NCBI GenBank assembly: GCA_030460725.1
Contig: JAKECL010000020.1
Coordinates: 1-11,391, forward strand
DNA length: 11,391 bases
Direction: 5' to 3'
From: Propionibacterium sp.
Lineage (GTDB): Bacteria; Actinomycetota; Actinomycetes; Actinomycetales; Actinomycetaceae
The first letter of the stretch is position 1. Each line of letters opens with the position of its first letter. Shown here piece after piece: positions 1 through 6,815 of the stretch. The notes beneath the pieces are model-generated. The model did not search any database and was not told the origin of the DNA. It saw only the letters and a list, made by a program, of their open reading frames with translations. The translations under genes and the position numbers were made by a program.

Positions 1-20
1 GAGGGGAGGAGAATCCCGTC

Positions 21-521
21 ATGGAACCCAATGTCGATGCGGACCCCAGGTCGATCCCCTTCACCACCATGGACGGTGCCACCACGACGCTCGATGCCTG
101 GCACGGCGAGGTCGTGATGGTGGTCAACGTCGCCTCGCGATGTGGCCTGGCTCCGCAGTACGAGGCCCTGGAGGAACTCCAGAGACGCTACGGCGACCGG
201 GGGTTCACCGTGATCGGTTTCCCCTCCAACCAGTTCCACCAGGAACTCGCCACGGACGAGGATGTCAAGACCTTCTGCTCGACCACCTACGGCGTGACGT
301 TTCCGGTGATGGCACGCGTGAAGGTCAACGGGCGCGAGGAACACCCGCTCTTCACCGTGCTCAAGAGATCCAGGGACCGCAAGGGCCACGGCGGGCGGGT
401 GCGATGGAACTTCGAGAAGTTCCTGGTCCTGCCCGACGGCTCGGTCCACCGTTTCCGCCCCACCACCACTCCCGATGATCCGGCGATCATCGACCTCATC
501 GAGGCGAACCTGCCGCGCTGA
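21..521 (+). CDS. Glutathione peroxidase family protein (probably thioredoxin-dependent)
   Basis: Cytoplasmic thiol peroxidase of 166 residues, normal for the bacterial family, reducing hydroperoxides. The peroxidatic Cys41 lies in NVASRCG. The other tetrad residues are Gln71 (SNQF motif, 69-72) and Trp129-Asn130 (WNF). The frequent FPCNQF cysteine is Ser69 here, while Cys86 (FCSTTYGVTFP) sits where the resolving cysteine of 2-Cys, thioredoxin-using members occurs, so electrons probably come from thioredoxin, not glutathione. That also suits Actinobacteria, which generally lack glutathione. No signal peptide or membrane segment is seen. The ATG is preceded by a GGAGGAG ribosome site at about 5-11. 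The next gene starts about 100 bases downstream on the same strand, but no functional link is apparent. The family call is firm; the electron donor is inferred. Confidence 0.95.
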   Translation: MEPNVDADPRSIPFTTMDGATTTLDAWHGEVVMVVNVASRCGLAPQYEALEELQRRYGDRGFTVIGFPSNQFHQELATDEDVKTFCSTTYGVTFPVMARVKVNGREEHPLFTVLKRSRDRKGHGGRVRWNFEKFLVLPDGSVHRFRPTTTPDDPAIIDLIEANLPR

Positions 522-624
522 GGACCCTCCTCTCCACAGTCGGTCCACAGCCTCCTCAGGGCAATGCTGCGACCCGGGCCATTGGCGCCCCCTCCAGCAG
601 ATCGGATCGAATCTGAGGAGATGA

Positions 625-1962
625 GTGTTCGAGTACATCCGCCGGGGCATCACCCGGCGCAAGCGCCAGACGGCGATCATCAGCATCGGCATGGCTCTGG
701 CCGTGGCCGCGGTCATGGTCATCTCCGCCGCATCCAGTGGTATCGCGGCAGCACAGAGCTCCGTGCTCCAGGCCGTCCACGGGGTGGGGACGGACCTCAC
801 CATCACGTCCTCCCCGACGCGCGGTGAGGGTGCCCAGAGCGGGGGTGGGAACCGCATGCAGTTCGGCCCCGAAGCGGGCCAGACGGGCGCCGACGGGAGC
901 ACCACCCTGTCCTCCACCCGCGTCATGGTCGCCCCCGAGGTCCAGACCATGGGCTCGACCGTGCTCGACACGCTCTCCCAGACATCGGGCGTGGCCGCCG
1001 CGACGGGCACCCTGTCACTCACACAGATGGACTTCTCGGGATCGATCCAGCAGCAGGACTCCGGTGGGTCCGGGGACTCCGGGTCCAGTGATCAGCAGGC
1101 CCAGCCCGGTGCGCCCGGCGAGGGTGGTGGTCCCGGTGGCCTGGGTGGCTTCGGCGGAGGATCCTTCGACCTCGCCCAGACGAGCATCATGGGCGTCGAT
1201 CCGAGCGCCACCGAGGTCGGGCCGCTCAGTGACATGACAGTCTCCAGCGGGGCGTTGCTGACCAGCGAGGACGAGGATGCAGCAGTCGTCTCGCCCACCT
1301 ATGCGAGCGACAACTCCGTGGCCGTCGGTGACACGATCACCCTCGGTTCCGACACCACTGCCACCGTCGTGGGCATCCTCTCCGAGGTGTCCTCCCAGGG
1401 TGCCTCAGATGTCTACGTCCCACTCGCCCTCGCCTTCCTCCTGGCCAGCCTCTTCACGATCTCCTCCGTGACACGCAGGACACGGGAACTGGGCACCCTC
1501 AAGGCCATCGGGTGGTCCAACTCGCGCGTGCTGGGCAATGTGGTCGCTGAGACCCTCGTCCAGACACTCATCGGTGGTCTCCTCGGTCTGGCGATCGGTG
1601 TGGCCGCCGTGCTGGGGATCAATGCCGCGGGCATCACTCTGGGTGGCTCCGCAGGCGCCTCCCCGGCCATGCCGGGGATGTCCCAGCAGATGCCCGCGGG
1701 ACAGGGCGCCGCTCCCGGGGACTCCTCGGGAACCGGAAGCGGAGCGGACACGGGTCCGGGCGCCGGGACGCCCGGTGCAGGCGCACAGCCGGGCATGGCT
1801 TCCGCCTCCACGTCGACGACGATTCTGCACCTGGAACCCTCCGCGGCAGCGGTGGCCCTGGGCGTGGGAGTCAGCCTCCTGGGAGGCGTGGTGGCCGGCG
1901 GTGCCGGCGCGATCAAGGTCAGCAGGCTCCGCCCCGCGGCGGCCCTGCGGAGCGTGGACTGA
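625..1962 (+). CDS. MacB/FtsX-type ABC transporter permease with probable internal deletion
   Basis: 445-residue permease of a MacB-like exporter, partner of the ATPase just downstream. Helix 1 is at about 17-37, a large extracytoplasmic domain covers 40-262, helix 2 is at about 264-282, followed by the coupling segment RRTRELGTLKAIGWS (284-298), helix 3 at 306-333 and helix 4 at 405-430. Extracytoplasmic parts are Gly/Ser/Gln-rich (66-92, 144-180), and a Pro/Gly/Met-rich loop (340-395) separates helices 3 and 4. GTG start chosen because GAGGAG lies 4 bases upstream. Odd: the text runs from VYVPLA (263-268) straight into FLLASLFTIS (271-280). In relatives about 70-80 residues, including the first part of helix 2, normally lie between these, so an in-frame deletion is likely. 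It may still be translated, but the ATPase is broken, so the exporter is probably inactive. Confidence 0.8.
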   Translation: MFEYIRRGITRRKRQTAIISIGMALAVAAVMVISAASSGIAAAQSSVLQAVHGVGTDLTITSSPTRGEGAQSGGGNRMQFGPEAGQTGADGSTTLSSTRVMVAPEVQTMGSTVLDTLSQTSGVAAATGTLSLTQMDFSGSIQQQDSGGSGDSGSSDQQAQPGAPGEGGGPGGLGGFGGGSFDLAQTSIMGVDPSATEVGPLSDMTVSSGALLTSEDEDAAVVSPTYASDNSVAVGDTITLGSDTTATVVGILSEVSSQGASDVYVPLALAFLLASLFTISSVTRRTRELGTLKAIGWSNSRVLGNVVAETLVQTLIGGLLGLAIGVAAVLGINAAGITLGGSAGASPAMPGMSQQMPAGQGAAPGDSSGTGSGADTGPGAGTPGAGAQPGMASASTSTTILHLEPSAAAVALGVGVSLLGGVVAGGAGAIKVSRLRPAAALRSVD

Positions 1963-1975
1963 GGAGAGAGACGAC

Positions 1976-2429
1976 ATGTACCGACTGGACAACGTCACCA
2001 AGACCTACCGCACCTCGCGAACGGTGTGCGCACTGGGAGGAGTCACCCTGGAGATTCCCGACGGCCAGTGAGAACGTGGAGGCGGGGTTGGTGCCACTGG
2101 GCGTGGGGGGCGCCGAGCGGCGCGGGCGCGCGATGGAGGCGCTCGCGGAGGTGGGCCTGGTGGGTCGGGAGGACCACCTTCCCGGTGAGCTCTCCGGAGG
2201 CCAGCAGCAGCGGGTCGCCATTGCACGTGCCCTGGTCAGACGCCCCCGCGTGATCCTGGCCGATGAGCCCACGGGGAACCTGGACGAGCAGATGCGCGAG
2301 GAGGTGATGGATCTGCTGGAACAGCACTGGCAGCGCCTGGGCTTCACGATGGTCGTCGTCACCCACGACTCCTCGGTGGCCGAGCGCGCGCAGCGGCGGA
2401 TCACGAAGACCTCCGGTCACCTGTCCTGA
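1976..2429 (+). pseudogene. MacB-like ABC exporter ATPase, broken by internal deletion and frameshift
   Basis: Remnant of the ATPase partner of the preceding permease. The 5' part (ATG at 1976, site GAGGAGAG overlapping the permease stop) encodes 31 residues, MYRLDNVTKTY to EIPDGQ, then stops at 2069-2071. The remainder continues in another frame from about 2070 (ENVEAGLVPLGV) to the stop at 2427-2429. This 3' part keeps the signature ELSGGQQQRVAIARAL (about 2187-2234), Walker B VILADEP, the D-loop GNLD and the H-loop VTHD. Missing are the Walker A P-loop and the Q-loop, which in LolD/MacB-type ATPases lie between the GQ and ENV points. Against a usual length near 225 residues, roughly 70-75 codons are gone and the frame is lost. 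The 117-codon fragment starting at GTG 2076 could be translated but cannot bind ATP normally. Sequencing or assembly error is the main alternative. Confidence 0.85.
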
Positions 2430-2503
2430 CTCCTCGCGACGGAGGTGGGTGCGTCCCGTCCCGATGGGGACTGCGAGTGTCCTGCGCGCCGCCCAGTTGT
2501 CGA

Positions 2504-2517
2504 TAGGGTGGGGGACG
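2504..2517 (+). promoter_or_regulatory. Possible -10 element for a leaderless ferrochelatase transcript
   Basis: TAGGGT (2504-2509) fits the actinobacterial TANNNT -10 pattern and ends 7 bases before the GTG at 2517. That places the likely transcription start at or next to the start codon, as in leaderless mRNAs common in Actinobacteria. No convincing -35 is seen about 17 bases upstream. The inference rests on spacing alone. Confidence 0.4.
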
Positions 2518-3713
2518 TGACGGAGTCAATCAATGTGTCAGATCGTCAGCTCGGTGCAGGGACGCCCTCGCCCTCCCTCCACACCCCGGCGGAGGCGGCG
2601 CTGCAGGGCCGACAGGGGGACTGCGGAGCCCGGGAGGAGCCCGGGTCCCGGGGATCGCGCGGAAGGGCAGGCGAGGGCAGGCATCCCGGGGCACGTGCGC
2701 TCCACGATGCCCCGCCTCCCACGGATCAGCCACCCGCAGTCGTCCTGGTGAACCTGGGGACTCCTGCAGCCCCCACCGCCCGGTCCGTTCGGCCCTTCCT
2801 GCGTGAGTTCCTCTCCGACAGGCGCGTCATCGAGACCCACCCCCTGCTGTGGCGTCCCATCCTGGAGGGGATCATCCTGCGCGTGCGGCCCCGCGACTCC
2901 GCGCGCAAGTACGCCTCCATCTGGATGGAGGAGGGATCCCCGCTCATGCACTGGTCCCAGCGCCAGGCGCAGGAACTGCAGACCCTGCTGGGTGAGCGCG
3001 CCGACGTGCGTGTCGCCATGCGCTACGGGGACCCGGCACTGGGTGACGTGCTGTCCGACCTCTACCGCCAGGGTGTGCGCCGGGTGCTGGTCCTGCCCGC
3101 CTACCCCCAGTACGCAGCCTCCTCCGCAGGCACCGTCATCGACGAGGTCGCCCGCTGGACCCTGCGGGCGCGCGACCAGCTGGAGGTGCGCACGATCCGC
3201 TCCTTCCCCGACTCCTCCGTCTACGTCGAGGCGCTGGCCGGTGCCCTGGAGAAGCACTGGGAGAGCAACGGCCGCCCCGACTTCGCAGCCGGGGACCGGC
3301 TGGTCGCGAGCTTCCACTCGATCCCCCACGCCATGCACCGATCGGGAGACCCCTACCGCAGCGAGTGCGAGACCACCGCTGCCCTCCTGCGCAGGCGCCT
3401 CGGCGTCGACGAGGGCGACCTCCTGGTCCGGTTCCAGTCGGTCTTCGGGCCCGCCCGCTGGATCGGCCCGGCCACCATCGACACCATGGGTGACCTGGGA
3501 CGGGCGGGAACCCGCCGTGTGGATGTCATCTGCCCGGGGTTCATGGCCGACTGTCTGGAGACCCTGGAGGAGATCGACATCCTCAACCGGGAGACATTCC
3601 TGGAGGCAGGGGGCAGGGAGTACCACTACGTGCCCTGGGCCAATGACTCCGCAGGATGTGTGGCAACCCTGGAGGAACAGGCCAGACGTGGCCTGGCCGG
3701 GTGGGACGCGTGA
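2517..3713 (+). CDS. hemH: Ferrochelatase (coproporphyrin III ferrochelatase, CpfC/HemH family)
   Basis: Inserts ferrous iron into the porphyrin; in Actinobacteria the substrate is generally coproporphyrin III (CPD heme route). Counting from GTG 2517 (398 residues), the core begins at VVLVNLGTP (75-83). Further family motifs are MRYGDP (168-173), the PxYPQYAASSAGTV segment (194-207), SFHSIPHAMHRSGDPY with metal/proton-handling His267, FGPARWIGPAT, and CPGFMADCLETLEEID with the conserved Glu348. No membrane helix is seen, so it should be soluble. Residues 1-72 are a low-complexity Pro/Gly/Arg/Ala extension absent from most family members, which are about 310-370 residues. An upstream in-frame start at 2445 exists, but 2517 suits a leaderless start and GTG 2535 has a GGAG site 9 bases upstream. 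No ATG occurs between 2445 and the core. It converges on the murR-like gene. Confidence 0.93.
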   Translation: MTESINVSDRQLGAGTPSPSLHTPAEAALQGRQGDCGAREEPGSRGSRGRAGEGRHPGARALHDAPPPTDQPPAVVLVNLGTPAAPTARSVRPFLREFLSDRRVIETHPLLWRPILEGIILRVRPRDSARKYASIWMEEGSPLMHWSQRQAQELQTLLGERADVRVAMRYGDPALGDVLSDLYRQGVRRVLVLPAYPQYAASSAGTVIDEVARWTLRARDQLEVRTIRSFPDSSVYVEALAGALEKHWESNGRPDFAAGDRLVASFHSIPHAMHRSGDPYRSECETTAALLRRRLGVDEGDLLVRFQSVFGPARWIGPATIDTMGDLGRAGTRRVDVICPGFMADCLETLEEIDILNRETFLEAGGREYHYVPWANDSAGCVATLEEQARRGLAGWDA

Positions 3714-3806
3714 TCGGCTGAGCCCCTGGTTCACGGGGGTCGGTCCCCGACGGCAGATGTCCGTCATCCCGGGTGCGCCCGCTCATCCCCCGGTGGCCGG
3801 GTCCAC

Positions 3807-4712
3807 CTACTCGGAGCGGTTGCGCATGTGCGCGGCCTGCCGGGTCTCCTCAAGTGCTGTGATGCTGCGGTCGAAGGTCTGCTGGGCCACGGCCACGAAG
3901 AGGCAGTCCACCACGGTGAGCTGTGCCAGACGGCTGCCGGTCGCGCCGGCGCGGAACGTGGTCTCACGCGCTGCCGTGAGCAGGGTGTAGTCCGCGAGCT
4001 CGGCGAGCGCGGAACCCGGGACGTTGGTGATCGCCACCGTGGTCGCTCCGCGCTGCTTGGCGACACGCAGGGTGTCGATCGTGTCGGTCGTCGAACCTGA
4101 GTGTGACACCCCGATGGCCACCGATGTGGCGTCGAGCAGTGTCGCGGAGGCCACGGCCTGGTGGGGATCCGTGAAGGCGAAGGAGACCAGACCGATGCGG
4201 TGCAGCTTCTGCTGGAGGTCGGTGCCCACGATGCCGGAGGCGCCCACGCCATAGACCTCGGTGCGTGAGGCGCCAGCGATCCTGGTCACCACGGCGCTGA
4301 GCTCGGACAGCGAGAGAGCCTTCGCCGTGTCGGCCACCGAACGCGCGTCCGCATAGGCGATCTTCTCGACCACGGAGGCAATGTCGTCGCCTTCGGCGAT
4401 GTCGGCGGACTCCTCGGACCGGATGTCCTCCCTGGTCCGGGCTCCGGCCTCGACGGCCAGGGCGAGACGGAGTTGGGCGTAGCCCTTCACCCCGATCTCC
4501 CTGCAGAACCGGATGACCGTCGTCTCCGAGGTGCTGACGGCCTCGGCGAGGGCGGAGATCGTCATTCCGGCGACCTTGCTCGGTCGCGCGACGATGAACT
4601 CACCGACCCGTCGCATTGCGGGCTGGAGCTCCGGCAGGCGTCCCCGGATCCGGACGGTCAGGGGGAGGCCGTCCTCCTCGCCACCTCCGTCGGCAATGTC
4701 GTCCCAGATCAT
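3807..4712 (-). CDS. MurR/RpiR-family transcriptional regulator (HTH plus SIS domain)
   Basis: 301-residue cytoplasmic DNA-binding regulator. The N-terminal RpiR-type helix-turn-helix is at about 18-95 (LAEAVSTSETTVIRFCREIGVKGYAQLR), and the C-terminal sugar-phosphate isomerase fold (SIS) is at about 140-280 (VYGVGASG, 153-160; GVSHSGSTTDTIDTL, 201-215; TTVAITN). The SHSGST loop is the expected phosphate-binding site, so the effector is probably a phosphorylated sugar. The family includes MurR (MurNAc-6-phosphate), RpiR and HexR-like regulators. Last gene of the minus-strand cluster, 259 bases after the dppF-like gene, with the NamZ fragment at the cluster's other end. That context favours a MurR-like role, with the 10807-10823 palindrome as candidate operator. 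The ATG is preceded by GGAGG about 12 bases upstream, slightly far. Family is secure; effector and target are inferred. Confidence 0.9.
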   Translation of the reverse strand: MIWDDIADGGGEEDGLPLTVRIRGRLPELQPAMRRVGEFIVARPSKVAGMTISALAEAVSTSETTVIRFCREIGVKGYAQLRLALAVEAGARTREDIRSEESADIAEGDDIASVVEKIAYADARSVADTAKALSLSELSAVVTRIAGASRTEVYGVGASGIVGTDLQQKLHRIGLVSFAFTDPHQAVASATLLDATSVAIGVSHSGSTTDTIDTLRVAKQRGATTVAITNVPGSALAELADYTLLTAARETTFRAGATGSRLAQLTVVDCLFVAVAQQTFDRSITALEETRQAAHMRNRSE

Positions 4713-4930
4713 CGCTGTATCCGTCCTCCGCTCATGTGATCCTCGTGGATCGTCGTGGGGGTGACCCGCCCTCGGATCGGGCCCGCGACCTGCCTGTCGA
4801 CCGGGTCAGCCCGCAGTGGCCGTGCCGATCCCGTGCAAGGCACAGTACCGTCCTCACCTGCCTCTCCGGGTGCAGACGTCGGAGCCGTGTGGTCCCGTGC
4901 CAGGCGTCAGGCTCCAGGCGCCTGGACCTG
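4713..4930. other. Intergenic stretch upstream of the murR-like gene
   Basis: No gene is supported here; the plus-strand reading frames crossing it resemble no family and have no ribosome site. It contains a perfect 14 bp palindrome TCCAGGCGCCTGGA (4913-4926) and a short GTGC-N3-GCAC repeat (4833-4843), either of which might be a protein site. I see no convincing -35/-10 pair for the regulator, so read-through from dppF or a poorly conserved promoter are both possible. Confidence 0.4.
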
Positions 4931-4977
4931 GACTGAGGATCGCAGCCGGTGCGCGTCGCCCCGGGGGGTCCTCAGTC
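4931..4977 (-). terminator. Stem-loop at the end of the dppF-like gene
   Basis: Perfect 9 bp inverted repeat GACTGAGGA (4931-4939) / TCCTCAGTC (4969-4977), enclosing a 29-base GC-rich loop that can fold further. The 3' (plus-strand) arm contains the dppF stop codon. On the minus strand it would form right at the operon's end. There is no T-run after it, so it would be a non-canonical terminator or an mRNA 3'-end stabiliser. Confidence 0.45.
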
Positions 4978-5862
4978 CTCGGTCCGGGTGAGCCCTCGGG
5001 TACCGAACTGGTCGTGGTCGGTGCTCCCCTGGTGTGCCTCCGCCTCCAACTCGGCTCGCACCGACTCCCGCAACTTCCCGTGGTTGGCAGGAACGGGGGC
5101 AGCTGAGAGCAGGAGCTTCGTGTAGTCGTGCTGGGGGTTGAGGATGACCTCGTCGGAGGGGCCCCGCTCGACGATCGTCCCCTTGTACATGACGAGAATC
5201 TCGTCGGAGAAGTGACGTGCGGTGGCCAGGTCGTGGGTGATGTAGAGGACGCCGAGATTGTCCTCGCGCTGCAGGCGCGAGAGCAGGTTGAGGATCGAGA
5301 GTCGTATCGAGACATCCAGCATGGAGACGGGTTCATCGGCGATGAGGTACTTCGCACCGGGGGCCAGGGCCCTGGCAATCGCCACTCGTTGACGTTGTCC
5401 CCCGGAGAGTTCGTGGGGTCGACGGCCCGCGATCTCCTCCGCCGGTTCGAGGTTCACACGGTGCAACAGCTCGATGACCTGCGCATGTGCCTCGGCGGAG
5501 GTGTGGGCCTTCCCGTGGAGTCTCAGCGGGCGTTCGATGTGGTGGGCGATGGAGTGGAAGGGATTGAGTGAGGCGAAGGGGTCCTGGAAGACCATCTGGA
5601 CCATGTTCCGGTAGTTGCGCGCGGCGCGCCCCCTGCCCACGGAGGCCACACCGTCGGCGGTGATCGTTCCGCTGGTGGGCGTCTCGAGGCTGAGGATCAT
5701 CTTCGCGATCGTGGACTTCCCCGACCCGGATTCTCCGACCAGGGCGGTCGTGCGTCCCGGTACCAACTCGAAGGAGGCGTTGTTGACGGCCACGAGCTTG
5801 GAGGAGTGCAGGCCCTTGCGGATCTTGAACTCCTTGGTCACCTGATCGACCTGCAGGGTCAT
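4972..5862 (-). CDS. dppF: Oligopeptide/dipeptide ABC importer ATPase, DppF/OppF type
   Basis: 296-residue nucleotide-binding subunit of a peptide-class importer, on the cytoplasmic face of the membrane. Walker A GESGSGKST (43-51), Q-loop VFQDPFASLNP (91-101), signature ELSGGQRQRVAIARAL (151-166), Walker B LIADEP (173-178), D-loop MLD and H-loop His210 (YITHD) are all present, so it should be active. The C-terminal peptide-importer extension begins near 240 (NPQHDYTKLLLSAAP). Residues after 270 are charged and not recognisable. Its ATG overlaps the dppD stop as ATGA, indicating translational coupling. It pairs with the upstream ATPase as a heterodimer. The substrate class (peptide, or muropeptide from context) cannot be read from the ATPase. 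Confidence 0.93.
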   Translation of the reverse strand: MTLQVDQVTKEFKIRKGLHSSKLVAVNNASFELVPGRTTALVGESGSGKSTIAKMILSLETPTSGTITADGVASVGRGRAARNYRNMVQMVFQDPFASLNPFHSIAHHIERPLRLHGKAHTSAEAHAQVIELLHRVNLEPAEEIAGRRPHELSGGQRQRVAIARALAPGAKYLIADEPVSMLDVSIRLSILNLLSRLQREDNLGVLYITHDLATARHFSDEILVMYKGTIVERGPSDEVILNPQHDYTKLLLSAAPVPANHGKLRESVRAELEAEAHQGSTDHDQFGTRGLTRTED

Positions 5863-6815
5863 CGGATCCCTCCCATCGGGTCGTCGGTGTCGGGCGAGGA
5901 CGGGTTCAGGTCCTCGTCACCGGTGCGCACGAAGCCTCCGGTCTCGCCCAGCAGGCTGGGGAAGGAGGAGAGCAGCTTCTTCGTGTAGGCGTGCTGGGGG
6001 TGCTCGAAGATGTTCTTCGCGGTGTTGACCTCCACGATGCGCCCCTCGCGCATGACGGCGATGCGGTCGGAGATCTCCAGGAGGAGCGGCAGGTCGTGGG
6101 TGATGAAGATGACGGCGAAGTTGAAGCGCTCCCGCAGTCGCATGATCTCGCGCAGGATGCCCCGTTGGACGACGACGTCGAGAGCCGTGGTCGGCTCATC
6201 CATGATCATCACCTGGGGCCTGAGGGCGAGCGCCATGGCGATCATGACGCGTTGGCGCATGCCGCCGGACAACTCGTGGGCGAAGGACCCCAGACGATCG
6301 GGATCCACCCCCACGAGTGTGAGGAGGTCCTTGGCGGCCTGCTCCTTCTCGGCCCGTCCCATGTCGGGACGGTGGGTGGTGAACACGTCGAAGAGCTGTG
6401 CCCGGACGGAGATCACAGGGTTGAGAGCGTTCATCGCTCCCTGGAAGACCATGGAGATCTTGTCCCAGCGGAACGCCCGCAGGTGGTCCCCGCTGAGCGC
6501 GGTGATGTCGATGTCCTCACCGCTGTGGTCATGGAGGGTGGCCTCGCCGGAGGTGAGCAGGGCGGGTGGCTTCAGCAGGCGGTTGATGGCGTAGGCCAGG
6601 GTGGTCTTCCCGCAGCCCGACTCCCCGGCCAGGCCCAGGATCTCGCCCCTGTTGAGCACCAGGGACACGTCGCGGACGGCCTCCACGGGTGGGGTCACCT
6701 GGTAGACGACCGACATGTGTTGGGCAGTGAGGACCGGGGTCTGGCGGGCCATGTAGGCCGCATGGTCGGGCGTGGTGAGCGGACCCGCCCACACGTCCAC
6801 TGGCGATGTCGTCAT
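5859..6815 (-). CDS. dppD: Oligopeptide/dipeptide ABC importer ATPase, DppD/OppD type
   Basis: 318-residue ATPase partner of DppF. Walker A GESGCGKTT (64-72), Q-loop VFQGAMNALNPVI (123-135), signature ELSGGMRQRVMIAMAL (181-196), Walker B MIMDEP (203-208) and His240 (FITHD) are intact. The OppD/OppF C-terminal element (NIFEHPQHAYTKKLLSSFP, 268-286) follows; the final 30 residues are acidic and unstructured-looking. ATG 6815 is chosen because AGGAAGGA precedes it and its ATGA overlap with the dppC stop gives coupling; an in-frame ATG at 7070 would lie wholly inside dppC and adds residues unlike the family. The LSGGM variant of the signature is normal for OppD-type subunits. Confidence 0.93.
   Translation of the reverse strand: MTTSPVDVWAGPLTTPDHAAYMARQTPVLTAQHMSVVYQVTPPVEAVRDVSLVLNRGEILGLAGESGCGKTTLAYAINRLLKPPALLTSGEATLHDHSGEDIDITALSGDHLRAFRWDKISMVFQGAMNALNPVISVRAQLFDVFTTHRPDMGRAEKEQAAKDLLTLVGVDPDRLGSFAHELSGGMRQRVMIAMALALRPQVMIMDEPTTALDVVVQRGILREIMRLRERFNFAVIFITHDLPLLLEISDRIAVMREGRIVEVNTAKNIFEHPQHAYTKKLLSSFPSLLGETGGFVRTGDEDLNPSSPDTDDPMGGIR

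Noticed and set aside
520..532. GAGGA-CCC-TCCTC hairpin after the glutathione peroxidase gene
   Set aside because: Five base pairs with a 3-base loop and no T-run is too weak to call a terminator in GC-rich DNA.
533..550. Direct repeat TCCACAG twice
   Set aside because: Seven bases twice, close together, is compatible with chance, and no promoter or site pattern accompanies it.
2538..3767. 409-codon open frame on the minus strand
   Set aside because: Antisense to ferrochelatase, whose family motifs are unmistakable; the product is low-complexity and unlike any family.
3714..3806. Convergent gap between ferrochelatase and the regulator, searched for a shared terminator
   Set aside because: Only a 5 bp stem CGGGG-N6-CCCCG (3734-3749) and GACGG-N7-CCGTC were found; neither is strong enough to report.
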